Notes under the pieces: generated by a model
The model's input: the letters and a program-made list of their open reading frames with translations, nothing else
Told to the model about the DNA's origin: nothing
Database searches by the model: none
Made by a program: the position numbers and the translations under genes
Part shown: positions 23,730-33,849 of the stretch, in pieces
How the letters are laid out: the number at the start of each line of letters is the position of its first letter
Numbering within the stretch: position 1 is the stretch's first letter
Source: Siphonodentalium dalli
Lineage: Eukaryota; Mollusca; Scaphopoda; Gadilida; Siphonodentaliidae
Length of the DNA: 64,000 bases
NCBI GenBank assembly: GCA_032622095.1
Contig: CP136068.1
Location: 48,912,443-48,976,442, forward strand
Direction of reading: 5' to 3'

Positions 23730-24900
23730 AATTCACATTAAAGACATACTATGGACTTGTTTGGGTTCGTGAAATTGATAACTTAGCAGTCCGGCGCTAT
23801 GATAACCTGTGGAAAGTAGTATTCTAATAACTTCGCCGAAAATTTAAAAGAAATCGACCATACCACTCCATAGAAAACATCGCATGAAGTACACTCAATT
23901 GTAAATATTTACAAACAAATAACGACTTTGAGCAAGAATATTCTCAATTTCTATTTGATCACCCTACCGGAGTGTGTCACATCACTTTAGTAATTTCAGG
24001 TAAATCTGTAAAGTTTGTCACAGCATGTTCAGTATCCTCCTCGCTTTGCGTGTAATTAGCCTGCTTAAATTCTATGAATCTATTTTGAAAATCGTCGCTT
24101 CGCAATGTATTCATTGCTTTGTTCAAACTATCCTTTGTCAAGAATATTCAGGCTTGTTATATATGTACCGAAAACGATTACCATCACACCTAGACTAGAC
24201 TTAAGATATGGTCAAATAAACTAAGTCAAATTTCCTATTGGATAGGGGGCTGGGGTGGTTAGGGTGAGATTATTTCAAAACACTTCTTTAAATATCACCG
24301 TTTTAAGTCAATATTAATCACCGATTAATCCTAATATCAATAACGCGGGTTATATAATTTGTCTTCAAACCAAAATACTGATTCCGGAAAACAAATTAAA
24401 CCGACTGCAACGTTTTGCTGCGTGTTTGTGAGATCCCGGCCCATCGGTACCGTAATCAGTGTGTTGTTGTTTTTTTGAGATCCTAGGTACCATATTCAGT
24501 GTGTTTTGATGATCATGGGTACCATTATCAGTGTGTGTTTTTTCTTTTAAATCCTAGGTACCCTGATCAATGGGGAAATGAAAACATTGCCACGTCAGCT
24601 CCAGATCAGACCCAATTATTGACAGGGGTGTGACTAGAGTATCTATGCTGCAGTTGGGGAGCTGATAGCCACCTTACAATTTCCATGAGAACAATCTATC
24701 ACATGCCCCCCCCCCCCCCCCCCCCCCCCATCTAGTGTTGGAATGTTCTAACTTTACAACTTTTAGAAATACAAATCTGACACCTATCTACATGAAAGGT
24801 AGGAAAAACTGACGGCCGTTTCAGTCCAACATTTTTACCAAAAGTTTTAGAAATATGCGAATGTTGGTCTGAAAATAACAAATTATCTCACCGGGTGGAA
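23730..24900. other. Intergenic DNA between gene 1 and gene 2
   Basis: No gene recognised. Contains a short tandem block at 24380-24560 built on gatcctaggtacc…atcagtgtgtt (about 54-bp spacing) and a C-homopolymer of roughly 25 at 24706-24729. Confidence 0.55.
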
Positions 24901-25073
24901 AATAAGAAATATGAGAAAATTTTCGATATATTTTTGGTGTGAAATTTCATCAAATATCAGTCATGACATTTCCAACTGTTGAAAAGTTTGACCAAATTTG
25001 GGGGGTGAGACATCCTCCAACCCCAACCCGCCCCACCGCCTGTCCTCACGTCCCTGTTTCCTGGTGTGAATGC

Positions 25074-25294
25074 TCACAAATCGATCTGACAAATGTATGT
25101 GGCTGGCGACCAGTCACAATTGGCGTCGTGAAGTCCGAAGTCGATCGGTGTGTTGGCGTCGGCATCCACGCACTCTTCTGTCGGTCCACCGGTCGGCTGG
25201 TTTGGGTACCAAGTGTCCCACGGTAATGCTTCTCCGTTCCAGAGTCTGAAGTCACTCGGTGCTGTGCGTCGCCTTCCATCAAGCCACACGTACC
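25074..25294 (-). CDS. Gene 2, exon 4: C-terminal half of C-type lectin domain, stop
   Basis: The last coding exon enters in phase 1 after a pyrimidine-rich acceptor (…CCATTTTTCCCCAAAG) and ends at TGA 25076-25074. It encodes (G)YVWLDGRRR…FRLWNGEALPWDTWYPNQP, then TEECVDA…LHDANCDW…YICQIDL. The W-x-D-G, W..G…W…QP, C-V, L-x-D-x-x-C and YICQ positions are those of the long-form C-type lectin fold. The two cysteines EEC and ANC plus the final C are all present. At the sugar/calcium site QPT replaces the usual EPN or QPD, so classical mannose- or galactose-type binding is not assured. It is linked by phase to the 48-bp exon and the 29772-29978 exon on the same strand. Confidence 0.88.
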
Positions 25295-25884
25295 CTTTGG
25301 GGAAAAATGGACAGGTGTAGATTTTAAAACACGTCTATCTTCACTGTCAAGCAGTCAATAGGGGATATTATTTGGTTGGTTTGATATTAGTCCCGATATC
25401 AGCCCGAGGTATAACCTCATATAAGCATGAGACCGAAGGTATATGATATGAGGTTACCGATGATTGATTTCAGGCCATTAATATCAAATCGACCAAGTAA
25501 TACTCTATCTATCAATTATATCGCCTTTTATTAACTGACAACTCTTTCGAATGTGTGAGGTCACAAAAATCTATATCTACATATTATTTAGCAGTGAAGT
25601 AGATTTACAGCATGTCGTAAAACCATATTACTCGGATTTGTGATGTCGTAAATTGATATTATTTGGATTGGCAATGTCGTAAAATGATATTAGTCGATTT
25701 AGGGGCATATTGAAGTGATATTCACATAGTTCGATGACAAACCGTCCTGGACAAAATGTCATATCTAATTAATAACAGACTAATATATCCCATGAGGTAT
25801 TACGGAAGATCATTTCCAGCGGTAGTTTGTCTACAATCTGCTGTGCCATTATCATTATCAATTATACAATGGTATTAAGAAAAA

Positions 25885-26264
25885 CGATGGTAGTATATAG
25901 ATAAACAAACAAGGTGGTAGTATATAGATAAACAAACAAGATGGTAGTATATAGATAAACAAACAAGATGGTAGTATAAAGATAAACAAACAAGATGGTA
26001 GTATATAGATAAACAAACAAGATGGTAGTATATAGATAAACAAACAAGATGGTAGTATATAGATAAACAAACAAGATGGTAGTATATAGATAAACAAACA
26101 AGATGGTAGTATATAGATAAACAAACAAGATGGTAGTTTTTAGATAAACAAACCAGATGGTAGTATATAGATAAACAAACAAGATGGTAGTTTTTAGATA
26201 AACAAACAAGATGGTAGTATATAGATAAACAAACAAGATGGTAGTATATAGATAAACAAACAAG
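25885..26264. repeat. 27-bp minisatellite in gene 2 intron 3
   Basis: About 14 copies of a unit like gatggtagtatatagataaa + caaacaa. Variants with tttttagat recur. Open frames rich in Tyr-Leu-Phe over it are artefacts. Confidence 0.95.
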
Positions 26265-26839
26265 GTCGCAATGACGACGGTTATGATTACTTTAACAGAT
26301 CGAACAGATGAGGTCAATATGATATAACACTGAGTGTACGTTGTTACGACCACGTAGCGTTTTCGTTTAACGCTTTCTATACTAAATACTCATTGACGAG
26401 TAGTTATCCCTTTGGAAATGTTCTGATAATAATTTCAAAAAATGACCACATCTTATGTTGAACTTATTTGAACAATTCACTAAAATAAATTTAACTCCTA
26501 CGGCACTTTTCTTATCTTTCGTCTGTTTTATTTTTTTTATGAAAACCCATCAAGGTGAACAATAGACAATGTGTACATTCATAACTGAATAGGAGAAACC
26601 ATTTAGTAGAAAGGAAAGAGTTAATACGGATGTCTTACTGAATGACGACAAAAGAATCACATATGGAATGTTGAATGGACTTTGTTCGGAAATATAGCAT
26701 AGCTGTCACACTATATGATAATATATTCCCGCCCGGGCACATAGTGCTATAACCTGTGGGTACTTGTCGTGCAAAGTTAGAAAGTTATCAACGGTAAGTC
26801 TTAAATTGTAAAATGATAAACTTCAAACTTGTATCGCTA

Positions 26840-27288
26840 TAATAAAGATGCATAATCCGATTTTAAAAGCGCCACTCAATTACTATTTATTTGGATTCGG
26901 GGGTAAAAACAATATTTGATTCGAGTCGAGGAACCCACCTATCAAAGCTCAGAGTTATAAGATATAGATTTTTTAAATCTAGAAATCTATTATTTTTCAC
27001 CGTCGAAACTTATTAATGGCCGAGTAAAAAGTCGACGAGCCGACTGTCTCGGACCAATTTGCGGATGAAGATGGATAACTCTAAAATCTAGAGGGTTTGT
27101 GTTGATAATAAGGCCAAATTTGGTCGAACAACATGTTGATAAATAGCAATTTTATACTATAGTTGACAGTGGTTAGCATTGTTTTTGGGCAATTAATCGA
27201 TTCTGAAAGCGGCATTTCTAAAAATGTTGTTGTTGTTGTTGGAATTTGATTATATTGGGACCCGAATCGGATTGAGTACCTAGCTTTA
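26840..27288. repeat. Interspersed repeat R1, copy 1
   Basis: Shares atttgattcgagtcgagg…tatcaaagctcagagtta…ttgacagtggttagcatt with 28570-29005 and its first part with 40984-41160. It ends a few bases beyond the donor of the 48-bp exon of gene 2. Confidence 0.8.
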
Positions 27289-27294
27289 ATCTAC

Positions 27295-27342
27295 CGACGG
27301 TAAACCGTTTCACGTCATCGCCAGACATTTCCGTTGTCAAGC
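27295..27342 (-). CDS. Gene 2, exon 3 (candidate): middle strand of C-type lectin domain
   Basis: This 48-bp minus-strand exon lies between acceptor TGTTTGCAG (to 27343) and donor GTAGAT (27294). Phase 1 at both ends is exactly what the flanking exons need. It encodes (G)LTTEMSGDDVKRFTV(G), supplying the 'GLT…..G' strand that C-type lectin domains have between the first helices and the W-x-DG strand. Without it the domain would read …ALHPG-YVWLDG and lack that strand. The preceding Trp of the usual WIGL is missing and the loop is several residues longer than typical. With it the coding sequence totals 756 nt, an intact 251-residue protein. Chosen from sequence logic alone, so less certain than its neighbours. 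Confidence 0.55.
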
Positions 27343-27349
27343 CTGCAAA

Positions 27350-28410
27350 CAGTATGTCTGTCATTTGCAGAATGGGATCCCCAGATGGTGAATTTAGTGA
27401 TGCTATCCCGCACAACTGGCTACCATCGCCAAATTCATCCCCTGGGGACCTCATTGTGCTCATCTTCTGGGAAATATCAATAGTCTCAAATTAATATTGT
27501 TTTAGTTACTGTTTCCCTTCACCAACTTCAAATGGGGAACTTCAATATTATCCTAGGTCTCCCATAGCAGTTGAGGCCTACCTTACTCGTATTTAAATTC
27601 GCGCAGTACTATTTTTCACGCACCCGTCGGTGCGCGAATTTAAAACTGAGCGAAAAATAGTACGACTCTGAATTTAAAATATACCACAGGGAAAACAAGA
27701 GAGTTATGTTGATAAGTTACATACATTACGAAACGTTGGACACTGAATAGACAATTACACCTATACATACAATATCAAACAATTCAAAACCATTATTAAA
27801 TGCCAAGCGACATACAAATCATGGTAACATCGACGATGTTGAAATACTTGTAAGAAATGAACATATTCTAGATTGCATTTGCATGAAAGCACACACCTCC
27901 CCATTCACCAGCCTGGAATGACACCGTGGCTATACAGTCTGAGTTAGCTTTGTCATGACAATCCGAATCCAAGTGTTGATTTTTCTGAAATCAGTTGCCT
28001 TGATGTCCAGTCCATAAATATTTCAATATCAGAATCATTATTTGGAGCATATGAACATCCATCATCGCAACAAATTGATGGTGTATTTATGTTTTACACG
28101 ATGTAAATAGACTGTGATCGTGTTTAATACACACATATATCTTCAGACACGACTGAGAACTGAAACTGTCACCAGATCCAAGACTTTTACGAAAATAGTT
28201 TTGTCAGTTTTAAATTCGCGCAGATGGATGCGCGAATTTAAAGTGCGCGAATTTAAAACTGAGCGAAAAATAGTACTGCGCGAATTTAAATACGAGTAAG
28301 GTATGCAGAATGAGGTTCCCATATGGTAATTTGGTGAGGCTAACATGCCGCGCGGGATAGCGTCAATAAATTCACCCTCTGGGGACCTAATTCTGCAAAT
28401 CACACACACA
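27350..28410. mobile_element. Element with long inverted repeats (GCGCGAATTTAAA family)
   Basis: TTTGCAGAAT…TCCCCAGA.GGTGAATTTA at 27352-27420 is inverted at 28320-28400. Closer in, cttactcgtatttaaattcg…gtactatttttc (27580-27620) is inverted at 28265-28305. The words GCGCGAATTTAAA and GAGCGAAAAATAGTA recur in both arms. It sits within gene 2 intron 2, just beyond the 48-bp exon's acceptor. No coding capacity. Confidence 0.7.
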
Positions 28411-28569
28411 CTAATTGCAAGCGTGTCTATTGTATCAAAATCTCTTTAGATAATTAAGAGCATAGTATATACGAAAACTTCGATAAATATTCAATGCATA
28501 TATAACCAGTCGTCAGAGTGTGTTTAATGTTAAGGTTTATACAACATATACATGTCACCAGAGAACAAT

Positions 28570-29005
28570 TAATGATACATAATCGGAATTAACGCTCCTA
28601 AATTACTATTTCTTTGGCTTTAGGGTAAAAACTATCTGATTCGAGTCGAGGAACCCATCAAAGCTCAGAGTTATTAGATATCGATTCTTGAAATATGTTA
28701 TTTATCACCACTTGGAATATTTGGCGGCCTAACAAATTTTCGACGAGCCGACTGACATACTCTCGATACACCAAATTGCGGTGAAAAAAATGTTGATATC
28801 TGACACGTTTTATGAAATTTTATACCATAGTTGACAGTGGTTAGCATTATTTATTGGATTATCATCACTGAAACTTCTTTTGAAGAAATGTTGTTGTTGT
28901 TGTTGTTGTTATTGTTGCTGTTGTTGTTGTTGTTTGTCGGCGTCGTCGGCGTCGTCGTAGTATGAATCTTATGATACGGGGACTCGCATCGAATGTATAC
29001 CTTTA
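28570..29005. repeat. Interspersed repeat R1, copy 2
   Basis: Direct-orientation copy of 26840-27288, including ttgacagtggttagcatt and the closing ggactcgcatcga. It contains an expanded GTT/GTC tract at 28885-28960. Confidence 0.8.
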
Positions 29006-29064
29006 AAGGATTACACCGGTATAGTTTTTCTCAGTCATTATCGGTGCCCGCTAATCCACTGAAA
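29001..29064. repeat. 64-bp interspersed repeat (pair with 44165-44228)
   Basis: Shares tacaccggtata.tttt.tcagtca…cgctaatccactga with 44165-44228, same orientation. Confidence 0.65.
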
Positions 29065-29771
29065 ATTTGTACATATGGGAAATTTGACCCAGGGAATATT
29101 ATTATATAGGTCCTGTTGACATCAGATTCTTAATATATAGGTCACCAATAATTAATTAAATTAATATTTAATTATATACCCAAAATGATTGCAATCTGGT
29201 CGGTTAAAATTGAAACACGGGGATAAATTGACCCGTAAAGTGTCATGAGATAGATGCCGTTGACCTCAGACTCGCACAATGGGATTTTCATTATTTTAAC
29301 GTTATTTGGGGCCATAGATTGTGAGGGGAATGGAAGAATTAATCGAATTATCACCTAGATGGCTAAAAAAAATCGTTTTAACCGTAAAAATTCCCGAAAA
29401 TGTATATGTAATTATACACACAAACCTACTTCCGATGTAACAGTTCCTACATAGTGATTCCTTCGATGGTATTCGAAACTGGCCAGGTGGAGATAGCCTG
29501 GAACTTCATTTAATCAGATGCGATGACCATAGTCCATTAATGTATTTGTCCAAATAATTCTGTTTTCACTTAAATCGAGAGCAGAAATTCTATGAAACTT
29601 ATGAAATTCACTTTATTCTGATATAAATCGACTTCATAATCTGTAGTATTGTGACTGTCTATAATTATACGAACGCTGCGTCCTATGAAAATATTTCCTT
29701 GCCATCGTTATGTTGAGCTTTAAAGTTTAAAGGGAGCATACGCGTATTCTAATTAAGTTAGCCTAATTTAC

Positions 29772-29978
29772 CAGGGTGGAGGGCTGGGTCGACATCTCTT
29801 GCCTGCTGGATGACGAATGCAAACATTTCTTTGCTCTCTATAACAAACAGATGGCCTCCCTCTTCCTGACACAGTTTACTTGCGGCGTCCCCGTTGATGG
29901 TGTCATTACTGTGGCGCAGGCAAAGACGACGACCTTCGTACTCAAGCAGGTTGTAACCTGAACTCAGAGGACAATTCA
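29772..29978 (-). CDS. Gene 2, exon 2: N-terminal half of C-type lectin domain
   Basis: This 207-bp internal exon has acceptor ATTTTGTTTCAG ending at 29979 and donor GTAAAT from 29771, with phase 1 at both ends. It encodes (V)NCPLSSGYNLLEYEGRRLCL, then RHSNDT…AASKLCQEEGGHLFVIES, and EMFAFVIQQARDVDPALHPG. The pattern C-P…G..CL…A…C…GGHL..I.S….FV is the first half of a C-type lectin domain, with its N-terminal cysteine pair (long form) and the first core cysteine. An N-linked glycosylation site (NDT) is present. The exon joins exon 1 in frame (VDVE-VNCP) across a 14.7 kb intron. Extracellular recognition is the family's usual role; the ligand is unknown. Confidence 0.9.
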
Positions 29979-30011
29979 CTGAAACAAAATATAAAAGGCG
30001 ACACTCATTAA

Positions 30012-30403
30012 CCCTTTACCCAACAGAAGGGCCCTGTGCCAATGCATTCTCTTATATATGCGAGTCGACCATAGGTCGCCTCGCATATATAAGAGAATGC
30101 ATTGGCTTAACACATTCAAAATTATAAAATTGTTAAAGATTGTAAGAAAAAATGGTAAAAAGTGTTAAAAAAAGATTTTTTTTAGGCCAATGCATTCTCT
30201 TATATATGCGAGGCGACCTATGGTCGACTCGCATATATAAGAGAATGCATTGGCACAGGGCATAACTGTAACTATCACAATGTGGTCAAGGAGCCGGTTC
30301 CAATGATATCCATATTTGTATGGTTCTATTGAGACAGACCGAAGATATTTTAGGCTGTTGAAGCTTTATTTGGCCGGTTTTGGCCGGTTTGTTGGGTAAA
30401 GGG
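30012..30403 (+). mobile_element. TTAA-flanked palindromic MITE, copy D
   Basis: TTAA at 30008-30011 and 30404-30407. Ends CCCTTTACCCAACAGAAGGG / …GGGTAAAGGG. Two intact hairpins at about 30039-30104 and 30186-30254. Same orientation as copies B and C. Best-preserved reference copy in the window. Confidence 0.88.
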
Positions 30404-30413
30404 TTAACCAGGT

Positions 30414-30627
30414 TTAAATTGGTACTGTACCCTAAATCCGGTCACTTATATAACCATGTCCAGTCATAAATTCATTTTCATTATAATTACCATCATTCAT
30501 AGAGAACTTCAGTGTATTTTTGCACTAATCCATGGCTCAAATTCATTCATGTGTTGCATATATTTTGTTGAGTATAAAAGGAGATGGTCCCATAAATGAC
30601 CGGATTTAGTGTACAGTACCCCTTTAA
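30414..30627. mobile_element. Second MITE type, copy 1 (CTAAATCCGGTCA ends)
   Basis: Inverted repeats TTAAATTGGTACTGTACCC and its complement …GTACAGTACCCCTTTAA, followed inward by CTAAATCCGGTCA. TTAA at both ends. It lies six bases from the right TTAA of MITE copy D. A second copy is at 32969-33268. Confidence 0.7.
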
Positions 30628-30969
30628 TCACATGGCAGTGTAGACGTATGCACACGTGACATAGGTCGATGCATGTATAGCCTATACCAAAGAAGGTAAA
30701 GTGGGAAAGTTGTTTTTTGCTAATACACGTATATACACTGTCGTTCTTAACCTTTTCAACCCGTAACGTAAAAAAAATTTGCGTAAACGTGAACATCGCA
30801 TAACAGAAGATGGGCTACTAGAGCAAATATGAGCCCGTTGGTACCAAGCTTGCATATTTCCATTGTGTTCTTTGTTTTTCGAAAGCCTGGTATCTCTGGC
30901 CTTAGGAAACGCATGATATTAAGCTGGATCCCACAGCTTAATTCCTCGATTATATGGGCGGAAGTACCA

Positions 30970-32049
30970 TGCACTCTTATGACTAATGTGTAGGTTTTCT
31001 ACACAAAATGTGTAGCCCTGCTACACAATCATTATTCATTTTTGATGTTAAACATATTTGTGTAGTATATGTGTAGTTTCATATACGTACACAAATTGTG
31101 TAACAATTTTTAAACAATAAATGGGTAAATTTATACACACCGGTATACATAAAATTGACATATATCCCCTATAGATTCTTACACATGCATATCGTAGACA
31201 AGAATGTAAGTTCAGTTTCCGACCTGTGGGTATATAGTATATTTATGAGATATTTCTGAATAGACACCATCCCCATAGAATACCGTTTTTTATAGCAATA
31301 ACCCACACGCTTCACTCCACTTCATCTTCTGTAACTTTCTTTTCCTCACTTCTTCCCTATGTTTTGTCTAAATCTCTCTATCTCTCTCCATCTCTCTCTC
31401 TCATATAGAAACCTAGAACAATTTACCATTTATTTTTTTGTATACCTTGTCTATCATTAACATGTTCTTGATTTCAATAAAAATATATATAAAAAAAAGA
31501 AAAAATATTGATGAGATATGGTGATTTATATGTTAAAACTTTCATGGCGTACAATCGTACTTACTATTTTGCTCTGTAATAACGTGTGAGTTTTTGTTTC
31601 AAATGAACAAAATGGGGTCAAGGCGTGGTTGCATACTATTAGTATTACCGCAATACAACAATCATATACAAGAGTCTAAGAGCAGTAATCGCCATAACAG
31701 TTTTAACAAATAAATCATATATATATATATATATATATATATCATTAATACTGTACCCACAAGTCGGAATTCTGAACTTACATTCCTTGCCTACGATTGC
31801 TGTAGATTGTATTCCGAAAAATATTTTCAAACAATATGGCCGTCATGTAGCAGACTATATGAAACTGCAGGAACCACAATGCGCATGCTCTACGTTCTTA
31901 CACAATTGTGTGTAACAAAATATATACAATATGTGTAGAAAGGCCCTTGATCCTTGTATTTGTATGTAAAACTACACATTTCTATGTGTACTAACCTGGT
32001 TTACACATGTGATGTGTAATCGTTTCTACACATTAGTTATAAGAGTGCA
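30970..32049. mobile_element. TIR element (TGCACTCTTATRACTAATGTG ends)
   Basis: TGCACTCTTATGACTAATG at the left faces …CATTAGTTATAAGAGTGCA at the right. The inverted homology extends inward in blocks (31197-31240 with 31748-31790). A central unrelated insertion (about 31260-31740) has CT-rich DNA, an AATAAA-A-rich tract at 31478-31506 like a retroposed 3' end, and an (AT)n run at 31718-31741. No transposase. Confidence 0.65.
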
Positions 32050-32269
32050 CTACTCTTACGAGAATAAGAGATGCCTAAATATTGGGGGGGGGGGGTTAAC
32101 AAGGCAATATATATATTTTGTTGTGCACACTTTCTTTCAAATTATGAACAGAATGTGAACTGTATTATCTCCAAGATGTGTACTTATTTCATCTCATGTT
32201 ATCACGTTTGCGTGAGGTCGTGACATTGAACTGTTCATGAATGCCAATGCAACATCTAAAATACCCTTT

Positions 32270-32795
32270 TCTCCTGACTCATTCCACAGGCCCTTGTGGA
32301 AAATTACTAAAATACCAATATAGACTATACCACTGACAAGGTTCAAATGATCGATCTTGGCTAAAAACCACACCAACTATCAAAACCATAATAAACTCTA
32401 GAAATTAATAATTGCAGCCACAATATCCTCAGGCAATAAAATTCCCTTTCTTTTGACAAATAACTCGGCGAAATTGGACGAAGCGAAGTCGAGATATCGT
32501 ATCGGAAACCACCGAAATCTACCGAAGAAATCGGGTCGTCGGCTCAGAGGCTTTTGACCTAGTTATAAAATCAATATTTTATAGCAATTCCGCCGAGTTA
32601 TATGTCAAATGAAAGGGAATTGTATTACCAATAAGACACACATGGGGATATTTTGGCTGCAATTATCGATTTCTAGAAGTTAATAGTGTTTTGATAGTTG
32701 GTGTGGTTTTAGCCAAAATCGATCATTTGAATCTTGTCACTGGTATAGTTTATATTGGTATTTTAGTAATTTTCCCCAGGCGACTCATTCTTGGA
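32270..32795. mobile_element. Foldback element with ~200-bp arms
   Basis: The left arm (ggaaaattactaaaatacca…tttgacaaataactcggcg, about 32285-32470) is inverted at about 32590-32785, around a ~120-bp centre. Both arms are open in one frame, giving two similar 60-85-residue ORFs, an artefact of the inversion. Confidence 0.75.
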
Positions 32796-32968
32796 TATCT
32801 AGACAAAATAATATTATATTTACTTCTGATGAATTACATGACAGTAGAAGCATTTTGGTTTGAACTCGTATCCATATGGAACAAAACAATCGTTAAATGC
32901 ACACGGCGTGTTATTCCAGAACTCATTACTTTTGTAGATACTACTTAAATGCACAATTGAAATCGAGG

Positions 32969-33268
32969 TTAAAGGGAGACTCTACACTAAATCGGGCCAT
33001 TTATGGGACCATCTCCTATCAGACTCAACATAATATATGCAACAAATGAATGAATTTGGATGAATGCAAAATACACTCATGTGGACTCCGAGTCATAAAC
33101 TCATTTTCATTATAATTACCATGCTATTTATAAGTCGTTCATATATAATAGAGCACATGGGTGTATTTTCCACTCGCACATGGATGAAATTCATTTATTT
33201 GTTGCATATATTATGTTTAGTATAATAGGATATGGTCCCATAAATGGCCGGTTTTTAGAGTACATATC
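32969..33268. mobile_element. Second MITE type, copy 2
   Basis: Copy of the 30414-30627 element: ctacactaaatcgggccatttatgggacc and its inverted end ggtcccataaatggccgg. The right terminus is decayed. Confidence 0.65.
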
Positions 33269-33289
33269 ATGCAGTCTGACTGGCTCCTA

Positions 33290-33830
33290 GTTCCGGTGCT
33301 TACGTATTTTACAATAACAAATTAGTCCATGAATTCGACGTTAACTATTTGGTTAGGAAGAGCATTCCACACAGGACGGATTATCACCATTGTTGTAGCT
33401 AAAGAAAGTCCACTTCGGACACAAATATATCAAGGTAGTACCTAGTATCGCGTGTTGGTCTTGCTTTTAAGTTGAACGGTCTTTGTTAAAATTGTCCGAA
33501 CACTGTGCCTTTAAATATTTTCAAATTGCATGTCACAAGTAAGGTAAGAAAGTTCGATATGTTGAGTTTTTTTCCACGACAGCCCCTCTCGAAAACAATG
33601 TTGATAAGTTGGAAATAACATATTGTTGTCCATATGTCTCATGATGGTATCTCTGAAGAATAAGTCCAATATAATGTGTATAAAACGCAGGTAAAACTGA
33701 CTGGACGATAGTTTCCTGGGTCGCTTTTTGTGTCCTTTTTATATAGACGTGTGGCGTTGGCCTGCTTCCATATATCCGGAATTGCATTGAGAACACCCAA
33801 GCTATAGCATATAAGTACAGGTTATAACCC
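33290..33830 (-). mobile_element. Decayed LINE RT fragment
   Basis: Minus strand at 33826-33690 reads WKQANATRLYKKDTKSDPGN then YRPVSFTCV, the start of a non-LTR RT domain ('KKG…dp.NYRPVSLTCV'). Further frames keep HMDNNN and a QHCFRE-like block. Multiple frameshifts and stops; 5' and 3' ends lost. Confidence 0.65.
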
Positions 33831-33849
33831 ACTTGGGTATCTGTACAAG

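Noticed and set aside
25862-26353. 88- and 163-codon Tyr/Leu/Phe-rich membrane-like frames
   Set aside because: They are the 27-bp minisatellite read in frames kept open by a unit length divisible by three.
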